The notes under the pieces are model-generated. The model made no database searches and was not told the origin of the DNA. It saw only the letters and a list, made by a program, of their open reading frames with translations. From Hydrogenimonas cancrithermarum (GTDB lineage Bacteria > Campylobacterota > Campylobacteria > Campylobacterales > Hydrogenimonadaceae), in the NCBI RefSeq assembly GCF_030296055.1, contig NZ_AP027370.1, positions 1,283,501-1,347,500 on the forward strand: 64,000 nt of DNA. Reading direction: 5' to 3'. Shown here one piece after another: positions 47,405 to 55,027 of this stretch; the stretch's first letter is position 1; every line of letters starts with the position of its first letter. The position numbers were made by a program, and so were the translations under genes.

Positions 47405-48868
47405 CTACTCCGCCTTTTTCAAATGTTTTTGCGCGATGTCCCAACGGGGATAGACGAAGACTGTATGGCGTTCGACGACGATCTTTTCGGGATCGTCCAC
47501 CGCATAGGCTTTGATCGTGATCGGAATCGGCGTATCTTTTCGCGTATCTTTCGCCAGCGGCTTGGTCGCCTCCAGCTGTACGATCTTTTTCGCTTTCTTG
47601 CCTGCCGCCAGTTTGAACGGCTTACTCGGCTTGACGATCTTGATCTCCGGGTGTCCCTCCACTTCGAAGTAGTACGTGTGCTCTTTGCTATCCGTATTCT
47701 GGAAGAGGAACGTATAGTCGTTGACGATCCTTCCGTCATGGGTGAACCGGTAGAGTTGTGCCGTCTTGTTGATATTGAGCAGCATATGCTCTTTTTTGGT
47801 CCCCATCACCAGCAGCGCGACGAAGACGATCGTCAGGGCCACGGCGTACGCGATCGTCCGCGGCCGTATGTAGTGGGTCTTTTCACCCTGTTCGATCTCT
47901 CTCGGGGAACTCCACACCACGAGGCTCGGTTTACCCAGTGCGCCCATCACTTTGGTACAGGCGTCGACACATTCGAGGCAGTTGATACATTCAAGCTGCA
48001 TCCCCTGGCGGATATCGATATGGGTCGGGCAGACCTTCACGCAGCTTTCACAAGCCGTACACTCCGCCTCGGGCTCTCTTTCATGCAGCTCTTTGACGTT
48101 GTGAACCAGCTTTTTCGCATCCTGCCCCTCATGGTCGTAGATATGCCCTCCGCGGTGCACATTGTAGATCGCCATGATCGTATCGTCGTCGTACATGACC
48201 GACTGCACCCTGCTGTAGGGGCAGATATAGACACAGAAATTCTCTTTAAGCCACACCACATCGACGATCAGAAACAGCGCGATACCGATCCAGAAGCCGA
48301 TGAGCACGGGGTGCTCACCGGGGTTCTGGATATACTGGAAAAAATCCTCCGGCGGAACGAAGTACCAGACGAAGTCCGCGGCCGCAATGAGGGCCAGCAC
48401 GGACCACAACCCGATCGCGATCGCCTCTTTCGCCTTGTTCTCCGGTTTGGACCAGTCGGGCTCTTGCTGTTTGTTCGTGATACGTTTACGCAGGTGCAGC
48501 AGTTTCGTCTCGAACAGGTCACGGTAGATGACGCGGAAAATCGTCTGCGGGCACGCCCATCCGCACCAGACGCGTCCTCCGAGCGTCGTCATGAAAAATA
48601 TCCCCAAAAACAGCAACATCAACAGAAACGGCATCAGGTAGAGCTCCTGCATATCGAAGCGCACGAACAGAAAATGGAGCTGCTTGTGGTCGAAGTTCAG
48701 CAGGAAAAAGTGGTTGCCGTTGATCTTGATGAACGGCAGCACGAGTGCAACGATCGTTACGATACCGAAGAGCCAGTACCGCTTTATTCGGTACGGTACC
48801 CAGTTCTTCAGGTACTCTTTGGCTCTGTTTCTCTTTTTTGGTGCGGCGGCACCGGTAGTTGCTTGCAT
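47405..48868 (-). CDS. ccoG: Cytochrome c oxidase accessory protein CcoG
   Basis: A 487-residue membrane iron-sulfur protein (RdxA/FixG family) that reduces Cu(II) for cbb3 oxidase assembly. It has several helices, the GWACPQTIFRVIYRDLFE motif, two cluster motifs (CTACESCVKVCPTH and LECINCLECVDAC) and a C-terminal Ig-like FixG domain. Its ATG overlaps the stop of the recombinase-like gene as TGATG. Confidence 0.95.
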   Translation of the reverse strand: MQATTGAAAPKKRNRAKEYLKNWVPYRIKRYWLFGIVTIVALVLPFIKINGNHFFLLNFDHKQLHFLFVRFDMQELYLMPFLLMLLFLGIFFMTTLGGRVWCGWACPQTIFRVIYRDLFETKLLHLRKRITNKQQEPDWSKPENKAKEAIAIGLWSVLALIAAADFVWYFVPPEDFFQYIQNPGEHPVLIGFWIGIALFLIVDVVWLKENFCVYICPYSRVQSVMYDDDTIMAIYNVHRGGHIYDHEGQDAKKLVHNVKELHEREPEAECTACESCVKVCPTHIDIRQGMQLECINCLECVDACTKVMGALGKPSLVVWSSPREIEQGEKTHYIRPRTIAYAVALTIVFVALLVMGTKKEHMLLNINKTAQLYRFTHDGRIVNDYTFLFQNTDSKEHTYYFEVEGHPEIKIVKPSKPFKLAAGKKAKKIVQLEATKPLAKDTRKDTPIPITIKAYAVDDPEKIVVERHTVFVYPRWDIAQKHLKKAE

Positions 48869-49548
48869 CAGTTGACTCCTTTTTGTTTTGTTTTGTTTTG
48901 TTTTTTCTGTTCAAACGGACAGATCAGCATTTCATCGCTGATAATGTCCGTTTGCAAAGGTTTGCCTATCTCTACGAACGTATTGTCGACAAGCTCTTTC
49001 AGCGAACGTGATTCGATATAGTCTTTCAGCGAACTGCGGCTGACACCGAGTTCTCTTGCGATCGCACTCACACTCTGCCCCTCTTTGAGCATCTGTAGGA
49101 TTTTCGGCTGAAGGGCATCGAATTTCGATCGGGATTTGCTCCCCTTCGGCCGTCCGACACCGCCTCTTTTCTCCTGGGACTCCTCGCGCAATTCGTTCAA
49201 GAGCGGCATCACCTGCCCAATGGGTGTCTCTTTGGTAATCAACACCCCCTGACTCGCTACAAAAAGATTGATTTTCCGACTCATCGTACAGCACAGTATC
49301 TTGATAAGTTCATCGATCCTGTTGCTGAGCGTCCATATTTCGTCGACGATGAGATTGTCTCCCTCTTCCATCGAATGCATAAACTCTTCGAACTGTTTAC
49401 GCTCTTCGATCGGACGGTTTTTACTGGAATGCTCGACAACTTCTTTATCGATCTCAAGTCCCTGTCCCAAGGCGTAACCAATCACATCTTTCTGCTGCAG
49501 CGTCAGATTTTTCGTACCCGGTATCTGTCTGAGATATGCGTATGTCAT
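48868..49548 (-). CDS. Catalytically inactive serine-recombinase-like DNA-binding protein
   Basis: A 226-residue protein with a resolvase N-terminal fold (about 1-125) and a Hin-type HTH (about 140-185: MLKEGQSVSAIARELGVSRS). Catalytic residues are lost. The usual Y-x-R-V-S-T is YLRQIPG, so the nucleophilic Ser is missing. The usual GD-x-L-V-V-x2-L-D-R-L-G-R reads GDNLIVDEIWTLSN, so both Arg are gone. It is therefore more likely a regulator than a recombinase. GGGAGG precedes the ATG. It is coupled to ccoG, and the divergent gap to moaC carries repeated TGACG boxes. Confidence 0.8.
   Translation of the reverse strand: MTYAYLRQIPGTKNLTLQQKDVIGYALGQGLEIDKEVVEHSSKNRPIEERKQFEEFMHSMEEGDNLIVDEIWTLSNRIDELIKILCCTMSRKINLFVASQGVLITKETPIGQVMPLLNELREESQEKRGGVGRPKGSKSRSKFDALQPKILQMLKEGQSVSAIARELGVSRSSLKDYIESRSLKELVDNTFVEIGKPLQTDIISDEMLICPFEQKKQNKTKQKGVN
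48881..48900. repeat. Pentanucleotide repeat TTTTG x4
   Basis: Four perfect TTTTG units (coding strand CAAAA) lie in the last codons of the recombinase-like gene, just before the ccoG ribosome binding site. A change of one unit would shift the C-terminal tail frame and move the stop away from the ccoG start. Confidence 0.8.
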
Positions 49549-49585
49549 AAGCCTCCCATATATTTTTCATAATAGTACCTCATAA

Positions 49586-49667
49586 TGACGATTAAAGTCA
49601 ATTAAATTTTTATTAAATCGTCACTCTATTGTATATTTACGTCACTCTTTCAATATTTTCGTCATAT
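49586..49667. promoter_or_regulatory. Array of TGACG/CGTCA boxes in the recombinase-moaC divergent gap
   Basis: TGACGATTAA at 49586 and, inverted, TTAAATCGTCA ending at 49623 form a near-perfect dyad. CGTCACTC at 49619, CGTCACTC at 49640 and CGTCATAT at 49660 are direct repeats 20-21 bp apart, i.e. about two helical turns. Phased repeats suggest cooperative binding by a multimeric protein, possibly the recombinase-like regulator itself. Confidence 0.55.
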
Positions 49668-49683
49668 CCTGAAAATTTTATGC

Positions 49684-49689
49684 TAAAAT
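49684..49689 (+). promoter_or_regulatory. -10-like element of the moaC promoter
   Basis: TAAAAT 55 nt upstream of the moaC GTG and 16 bp after the last CGTCA box, so a protein on the boxes could affect moaC transcription. Confidence 0.4.
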
Positions 49690-49744
49690 AAAAGCCTTTA
49701 CAGGGTTTTCAGAGATGCCCTAAAAATAAAAAGGATGCAAAGCA

Positions 49745-50227
49745 GTGGATATCAATCTGACACATCTTGATGAAAACGATCGTCCCAAAATGGTCGATGT
49801 AGGCGCCAAAGAGCCGACGAAACGAATTGCCGTGGCAAGCGGCATGATAAAAATGAGCAAAGAAGCCTATGATGCCGTTGTCCACAACACGGCGAAAAAG
49901 GGGCCCGTACTACAGACTGCAGTCGTCGCCGCCATCATGGGAACCAAAAAGACACCCGAACTGATACCCATGTGCCATCCGCTTCTTCTGACGGGAATCG
50001 ACTGTGATGTCGAGGAACTCTCCGATCTGCCCGGATTCAAACTGACCGTGACGGCGAAACTGAGCGGAAAAACGGGTGTAGAGATGGAGGCGCTCACAGG
50101 TGTCGGTATCGGCCTTCTGACCATCTACGATATGGTCAAGGCGATCGACAAGGGTATGGAAATCATCAATATCCGACTCGAATCCAAAGAAGGAGGGAAA
50201 AGTGGAAGTTATCAACGACATGGATAA
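49745..50227 (+). CDS. moaC: Cyclic pyranopterin monophosphate synthase MoaC
   Basis: A 160-residue enzyme forming cPMP with MoaA in the first step of molybdenum cofactor synthesis. The signature is [14 protein letters not shown], with [19 protein letters not shown] and [12 protein letters not shown] near the C-terminus. The start is GTG with AAGGATG upstream. It is followed by the YbeD-like gene with a 26-bp overlap. Confidence 0.96.
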   Translation: MDINLTHLDENDRPKMVDVGAKEPTKRIAVASGMIKMSKEAYDAVVHNTAKKGPVLQTAVVAAIMGTKKTPELIPMCHPLLLTGIDCDVEELSDLPGFKLTVTAKLSGKTGVEMEALTGVGIGLLTIYDMVKAIDKGMEIINIRLESKEGGKSGSYQRHG

Positions 50228-50471
50228 AAAGGTCGAAATCGAATACCCCTGTGAATGGAAATACAAAGTGATCGGCGAAGAGAAAGCGAAAATCGAGGAG
50301 GCCGTCAAATCGGTGATGGGAGGACGTCCGCACGCTTGCACATTCTCCAAAACATCGAACAAAGGAAATTACCACAGCTACGAGCTCAAAACGCTGGTGC
50401 ACAACGAAGACGACCGAACGGAAATTTTCCATCAGCTCAAAAAACATGACGACCTCAAAATGGTCTTGTAA
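50202..50471 (+). CDS. YbeD/HP0495-type (DUF493) small protein
   Basis: An 89-residue ferredoxin-like alpha/beta protein: [16 protein letters not shown], then [22 protein letters not shown]493 proteins have an ACT-like regulatory fold; HP0495 is the Helicobacter example. Start GTG at 50202, chosen because a near-perfect GGAGG precedes it by 5 bp. An ATG at 50220 is the alternative. Confidence 0.88.
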   Translation: MEVINDMDKKVEIEYPCEWKYKVIGEEKAKIEEAVKSVMGGRPHACTFSKTSNKGNYHSYELKTLVHNEDDRTEIFHQLKKHDDLKMVL

Positions 50472-50479
50472 GGATCGAT

Positions 50480-51586
50480 ATGGAACTTGAAATCAGAGCC
50501 TACTGCGACAAAGCCCTTGCTTCGGGACAAGAGAAAGACAAGGCCATAAAAGAGGGAATAAAAAAAGCGATCGAAGCCGCGGTTCATCTGCATCCGGGCA
50601 TGTCGGCACAAAACCTCAGTGAACAGATCGCAGCGGCACTCTATGAAGAACTGGCTGCTTTGGAAAAAACGGATGAAGCACTTTTGCAATACGCCTTCGA
50701 AATCCTTATCGATACGGTTCAAAAACCGAAAGAGAAGGAGATCGAACACCTCATCATCGAAATCGACCGTCTGCGAAGGCACCTCAGCACGGAGGAGGAA
50801 GAGCTTCAACGCTCCCTGCGTGGACTCTTCATCGGAATCGAGCGTGCCGCCGAGAAACTCGAACCATCCAAGCGCCGGCAATGGGAAGAGGCACTGGAAA
50901 ATACCGAACTCGAACATGTCGAAGGGCTCGGAATTTTGAACGAAACGGTCGAAGCGGCACTCATTGCGGCACTCGAGGAGGCTGAAGAGATCGAAAGCGC
51001 AATCCGCGAAGTGATCCGCCAAATCACGCACAAAGCGCTAAGCGAAGGGCTGCTCAGTGCGGCACGTGTGCATGCCATCCTCACAACGATTCTGATGAAG
51101 GCATCCGAACTCGCCGAAGCGACACCCACAAAAGCGAAAGAGATCATTCACGGAACCGTCTACGGTATCAACGACGCACTCATTACGACAGTCAAGCAAC
51201 TCAAAGAGCAGCTCAACTTCGCACCCGAAGAGATCAAAGCGGGCCATATCGTCAACTGGGAGGAGCTGATCAAAATGCTTTCACGCAGTGACGAACTCTA
51301 CAAAGAGATTATCGACGATGTGGCCGCGAAGAGTACCCCCTTTATACGAGAAATCCTGAATGAAAGCGCCGGTGTCGTCGGTGACCAGTTCGCCGAATTG
51401 AAACGTATCAGCAACGAAACGATCGAAGTCGCGAAGAAAAAATTGACGCTCCTCGCCAAAGAAGCGGCAACCAAAGGAGCGGAACTCAAAGAGCAGCTGA
51501 CCAACGAAGCGAAAAAGCTGGGAACAAAAGCGTGGAAAAAAGCCGTCGAAATGGCAGAAGCTTACAAAAACAGAATCGAGAAGTAA
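50480..51586 (+). CDS. Long all-helical charged protein of unknown function
   Basis: A 368-residue soluble protein, almost entirely predicted helix and rich in Ala, Glu and Lys. It has coiled-coil-like heptads at about 80-130 and 300-365 and no Cys after residue 10. Recognisable stretches are YGINDALITTVKQLKEQL and LNESAGVVGDQFAELKRI. The C-terminal third is reminiscent of phasin or apolipoprotein-like amphipathic helices. No function is known to me. It has a good AAGGA ribosome site and follows the YbeD-like gene by 8 bp. Confidence 0.78.
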   Translation: MELEIRAYCDKALASGQEKDKAIKEGIKKAIEAAVHLHPGMSAQNLSEQIAAALYEELAALEKTDEALLQYAFEILIDTVQKPKEKEIEHLIIEIDRLRRHLSTEEEELQRSLRGLFIGIERAAEKLEPSKRRQWEEALENTELEHVEGLGILNETVEAALIAALEEAEEIESAIREVIRQITHKALSEGLLSAARVHAILTTILMKASELAEATPTKAKEIIHGTVYGINDALITTVKQLKEQLNFAPEEIKAGHIVNWEELIKMLSRSDELYKEIIDDVAAKSTPFIREILNESAGVVGDQFAELKRISNETIEVAKKKLTLLAKEAATKGAELKEQLTNEAKKLGTKAWKKAVEMAEAYKNRIEK

Positions 51587-51588
51587 AA

Positions 51589-51603
51589 GGAGCATAGCGC
51601 TCC
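51589..51603 (+). terminator. Small hairpin after the helical-protein gene
   Basis: GGAGC-ATAGC-GCTCC right after the stop codon, followed by a C/T-rich tract, not a T-run. It is a weak terminator candidate. Confidence 0.35.
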
Positions 51604-51607
51604 CCAC

Positions 51608-51635
51608 CTTCTCACTTCTCACTTCTCACTTCTCA
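51608..51635. repeat. Heptanucleotide tandem repeat CTTCTCA x4
   Basis: Four perfect head-to-tail copies of CTTCTCA in the convergent gap between the helical-protein gene and the polyferredoxin gene. It is noncoding. Confidence 0.9.
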
Positions 51636-51643
51636 TTTAAAAA

Positions 51644-52723
51644 TTACTCCATATCCCTGGCCATCGTAAAGAGGTCACCATGGTTGGCACGGAAATCTTT
51701 ACACCGGTCACACACTCTCTCCCCGCCGCGATAAGGAAATGCCACCTTGCACTCTTCACAGATTTCCAGCGTATGCTTGACGAGCAGCTGCATTCTGTCG
51801 AAAGTAAATGTCACCAGATCGAATGTTTTGTCGCTATGGATGGAGCCGGGCTGGCAGACATCATCGCAGATGGAGCAGGCGATACATTTGCCCATCTGGA
51901 AAATGATACCGGTATTGTCCTGCAGGATCGAGAGCGCTTCAGTAGGACAGAACATCGCACACTCCTGACAGTTGGTACAGGTCTGCGCATCGATCGTCTT
52001 GTTGACGACAAACGAAAAATCGGCTTCAACCGTTGTCTCTTCCGAGAACTTCTCTGCCGCCATTTTGAGAGAGTTTTTCAAAAGAATCCGTTTCAACGGC
52101 TGTTTTTCGCCACTGAGATTCATCAGTTCGGTCATCGTCGTCTCTTCGTTGACCTCGTTGGCGACATTGACCAGTTTTTTCAAGAGCCCGCGACGCCCGG
52201 TTTCAGGCGCATCATCCGGAAGTTCGCGTACTCTTTCGATACGTTTCTCGCTTTCGAATATTTGCAAAAACCTTTCTGCCTCGTCTATCATCGTCTCGAT
52301 CGTTTCCAGGATGCGATTATCCCTGTTGATGGAGCATCCCTCGCAATGGGCCAGATCACAGAAGATTTCACCCTCTTTTCTCAGTGCTATTGTAATCAGA
52401 TGTTCACTCGATAGCGCCGCGAGACACGGGACATTCTCTTTACACGAAATTTTGGGATTTTTCTGTTGCGAAAACTCGAGAGCAAAGCGATTCGGATCAA
52501 AGGTTTCACTTATCAGCGCTTCCGTGGGGCAGCTTCCCACGCAAGCGGCACAGGCCGTGCACACCTCGGTATCGAGTGTCAGTTTGGTGCGGTCAAAAAC
52601 CATCGCCCCTTCGGGGCAGAGATCGATACAGATACGGCATTCGTTCTTCGCGAACTCGCTGCGAAGGCATTTGAAATAGTCGAACTTGAAAAGATCTCCT
52701 GCTGTCAGACTCTCGTTACGCAT
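51644..52723 (-). CDS. Multi-[4Fe-4S] ferredoxin-like protein
   Basis: A 359-residue soluble protein without signal peptide. Cys motifs in order: NECRICIDLCPEGA, VCTACAACVGSCPTEA, a middle group CKENVPC...FCDLAHCEGC, then TCTNCQECAMFCPTEA, KCIACSICDDVCQPG and a C-terminal zinc-ribbon-like CEECKVAF...CDRC. That suggests four [4Fe-4S] sites plus a CxxC pair. I recall such proteins beside formate-dehydrogenase/TorD loci in Campylobacterota. It overlaps torD by 8 bp, so it probably serves molybdoenzyme maturation or electron supply. Confidence 0.82.
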   Translation of the reverse strand: MRNESLTAGDLFKFDYFKCLRSEFAKNECRICIDLCPEGAMVFDRTKLTLDTEVCTACAACVGSCPTEALISETFDPNRFALEFSQQKNPKISCKENVPCLAALSSEHLITIALRKEGEIFCDLAHCEGCSINRDNRILETIETMIDEAERFLQIFESEKRIERVRELPDDAPETGRRGLLKKLVNVANEVNEETTMTELMNLSGEKQPLKRILLKNSLKMAAEKFSEETTVEADFSFVVNKTIDAQTCTNCQECAMFCPTEALSILQDNTGIIFQMGKCIACSICDDVCQPGSIHSDKTFDLVTFTFDRMQLLVKHTLEICEECKVAFPYRGGERVCDRCKDFRANHGDLFTMARDME

Positions 52724-53291
52724 CCACCTCTCCTACCTCTTCGATCAAAGCCGAATAATCCGAGAGAAGAAACTCGACGGTGAAGTCACACAAATCCCGA
52801 TAAAACGGAGTCTCCGCCATCGGCTTGACGGCAACGAGAAACGGAACGATCCACTGTAGAAGGTGTTTGTGCAAAAACTCCGCCTGCGTGGCCTTGTCGT
52901 TGCCGCTGATCATACTCTGCATAAAACCGAACTCGATGCCGGCATGATCGGGGACATAGAGCTTCGAACTCTCGAGATTGAGCTCATATCCATGGCTGAA
53001 ATAGAACTGCATGACGGGGTTTTGCAGTCCGACGAGAATTTCGTTTTTACTGTCCATGACGGCCGACTCGATCGGATGATTGTTGATCCCAAAAAGCGAG
53101 TTGTAGTCGATATTGAGCTCTTCTTTGAGCGTTTCGAAGTCGTTGGCCCTGAACCATGCCAGTGCCTCTTCTCCTATCGTCTCGAGCAACGCCTCGTTTT
53201 CAGACAGATCTCTCAACGCCTTGTCATCGAGCTCTTCCGTAAAAATACGCGACAAAAATGCGTAAATATAGAGTCTTGTTTTATCATCCAT
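52716..53291 (-). CDS. TorD/DmsD-family molybdoenzyme chaperone
   Basis: A 191-residue all-helical protein. The family motif YVPDHAGIEFGFM is followed by AEFLHKHLLQWI, the usual P-D-H...F-x3-H-L-x2-W pattern. These chaperones bind Tat signal peptides of molybdoenzymes until cofactor is inserted. The likely clients are the type II DMSOR alpha subunit encoded upstream on the same strand, or PsrA. Confidence 0.9.
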   Translation of the reverse strand: MDDKTRLYIYAFLSRIFTEELDDKALRDLSENEALLETIGEEALAWFRANDFETLKEELNIDYNSLFGINNHPIESAVMDSKNEILVGLQNPVMQFYFSHGYELNLESSKLYVPDHAGIEFGFMQSMISGNDKATQAEFLHKHLLQWIVPFLVAVKPMAETPFYRDLCDFTVEFLLSDYSALIEEVGEVDA

Positions 53292-53365
53292 AAAAAATCC
53301 CTTGAGGTTATCGGTGGAAAAATAATAGCAGAAATGTGGATACTCAATATTGAATTTCAGAACCT

Positions 53366-53423
53366 AATCCAAAATCCATCATTCAAAATCCATCATCGAT
53401 TTTCGCCCAAAAGGGCGAAAATC
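53366..53423. repeat. Direct repeat plus perfect hairpin in the gap downstream of the DMSOR cluster
   Basis: AAAATCCATCATTC is followed at once by AAAATCCATCATCG. Next to it GATTTTCGCCC-AAAA-GGGCGAAAATC (53398-53423) is a perfect 11-bp-arm hairpin directly abutting the stop codon of the small exported protein. It could end the minus-strand DMSOR transcript, although no T-run follows. Confidence 0.65.
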
Positions 53424-53834
53424 TTAAAGACAACCTTTGAAAAAAGACTTTTTCGGTGGCGGCGGAGCTTTGAACTCTCTGACGTGAATCACGTTGTTTT
53501 TGGCATCGTATGTCCCTGTCAGCGTAACTTCGTTCCTGTTCATCGCCTCATCGAGCTCACTGCGCTCGAGATGACCGAGATCGACTTTGTAGTACTTTCC
53601 GTCATCATGGACATAGAGTACCATCTCTTCTTTGATCGGGTCACCAAATTCCCAGCTTTGATTGCAGCCTTCGTAACCGCAAACCGCGGTTTCGAGACGG
53701 CAATCTTTGAACATATCGTTTTCTACACACCATTTGGTCGTCAGAAAGCCTTTCTTTTCAAATCCTTCACTGCTCGCAGATGCGGCGACCGCCAGCATCA
53801 TACCGAGTAGCATTGCAGCCAGTTTTTTCATCAT
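53424..53834 (-). CDS. Small exported Cys-containing protein of the DMSOR cluster
   Basis: A 136-residue protein with a signal peptide (KKLAAMLLGMMLAVAASASS). The mature part has five Cys (TKWCVEND, DCRLETAVCGYEGCNQSW, and a C-terminal GCL) and a beta-rich end (LTGTYDAKNNVIHVREF). I recognise no domain. Its ATG overlaps the stop of the haem subunit gene (ATGA), so it is almost certainly made with the complex. Confidence 0.75.
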   Translation of the reverse strand: MMKKLAAMLLGMMLAVAASASSEGFEKKGFLTTKWCVENDMFKDCRLETAVCGYEGCNQSWEFGDPIKEEMVLYVHDDGKYYKVDLGHLERSELDEAMNRNEVTLTGTYDAKNNVIHVREFKAPPPPKKSFFKGCL

Positions 53835-55027
53835 TTCACCTCCGCTTTGAGGGTTTTCAGATAAGCGACCATATCGTCCAGACTCTTATCGTCAAGTGGA
53901 TATGGAGGCATTGTAGACTGGCGCTTGCCATCTACCTCATTGTACCACGGCGTATTCGGATGCGCGTTTCGGTTATATCCCGGGACAACGACGGCATTCG
54001 GATCAACCATCGATTCACGCAGATAGGCCGCAGTCGAATAGCCGCCAATATTTGCAAGACCCGGAGCCATATAGCCAGGCTCACTCATGCCCGGAATATA
54101 GTGGCAGCCCATACAGCCGTTTTGCATCACGAGGTTTTTACCGTTTTCGGCATCGCCTTTGACGGGTGCACTCAGCTCCGATACCAGTTTCTCTCCACCA
54201 CTCTGGCCGACCAGCTTGACCGGAATCCACGTTGAAAGAAGCTTCAATCCGTCACGATTCATCTTGGCCCCGTCCCATGCTGCGAATGCAACAGGAAAGC
54301 CGCCTTTGAGACTGAGATAGGCATCCTTAAGAGGTCGGACAACGGTACCTTTCCAGGCCTTGTTGCCGTAGCTCATATCGGCACTGAACTTTTCACTTCC
54401 GTCTTTGATCTCCGTCATCGATCGAAACCCTTCGGAGATAAAAGAGCGCTGATAATCTCTGACCGCGAGTTTGGCGACTTTCGCCTCATACGCTTTGACC
54501 TCATCACCGAACATATTTTTGTTCAAAACCACCTGCTGGTCACCGACATTGCCGTTGCCGTTTGGCTCGTAAACCGCTTCGACCGCTTTTTGCAGGTGAA
54601 TGACGACAGGACGTCCGTCGCTTCCCATACCGATATAAGGGAGTTTCTTCGGATCTTTGTAATTGACCGGAAGCTGTACCGCAAATCCGTCACCGTAAAC
54701 GTCGGAGCGGTACCCTTTTTGGACACTCTTCGTGCCATCCGGCCACTCAAGCAAGAACGCGATGTTTTTGTTGTCATAAATCGCTTTGACGCGCGCCTCT
54801 TTGGCTTTTGCATCTTTATTGACCGCATTCGCTTTCTTGTCGTTCATCGTTACCGTCGTCTGCGGATAGAGATGAATCGTCGTCGCCTTGACATACTCCC
54901 ACGCTTTGGAAGTCGGTGTCAGTTGCGTGACGTCACGATCGGTCTTTTGTGCCAAAACGGCATCTTCAGCAAATGCCGCCGAAGCGACAAGTGAAGAGGC
55001 CAGCAATGCTGTTGTAAGCTTATTCAT
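53831..55027 (-). CDS. Ethylbenzene-dehydrogenase-type haem subunit fused to cytochrome c domain
   Basis: A 398-residue periplasmic protein with a signal peptide (KLTTALLASSLVASAAFA). Residues about 35-270 resemble the haem-binding gamma subunit of type II DMSO-reductase-family enzymes (NIAFLLEWPDGTKS, DGFAVQLPV, then WKGTVVRPL). A C-terminal class I cytochrome c domain follows (about 290-398) with QNGCMGCHYIPG at about 303 and MPPYPLDDKSLDDMVAYL. Known gamma subunits are about half this size and lack the c-type domain. It overlaps the beta-subunit gene by 8 bp. Confidence 0.85.
   Translation of the reverse strand: MNKLTTALLASSLVASAAFAEDAVLAQKTDRDVTQLTPTSKAWEYVKATTIHLYPQTTVTMNDKKANAVNKDAKAKEARVKAIYDNKNIAFLLEWPDGTKSVQKGYRSDVYGDGFAVQLPVNYKDPKKLPYIGMGSDGRPVVIHLQKAVEAVYEPNGNGNVGDQQVVLNKNMFGDEVKAYEAKVAKLAVRDYQRSFISEGFRSMTEIKDGSEKFSADMSYGNKAWKGTVVRPLKDAYLSLKGGFPVAFAAWDGAKMNRDGLKLLSTWIPVKLVGQSGGEKLVSELSAPVKGDAENGKNLVMQNGCMGCHYIPGMSEPGYMAPGLANIGGYSTAAYLRESMVDPNAVVVPGYNRNAHPNTPWYNEVDGKRQSTMPPYPLDDKSLDDMVAYLKTLKAEVK

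Noticed and set aside
48868..49548. Active resolvase or part of a mobile element
   Set aside because: The catalytic Ser and Arg are missing, there are no terminal inverted repeats or transposase, and the gene is coupled to ccoG.
49681..49744. Molybdenum-cofactor riboswitch before moaC
   Set aside because: The leader is only about 55 nt with one weak hairpin (AGGG...CCCT), far too short and simple for the known Moco RNA motif.
51608..51635. CRISPR-like repeat
   Set aside because: The repeat unit is 7 bp, directly tandem and without spacers; no cas genes are near.
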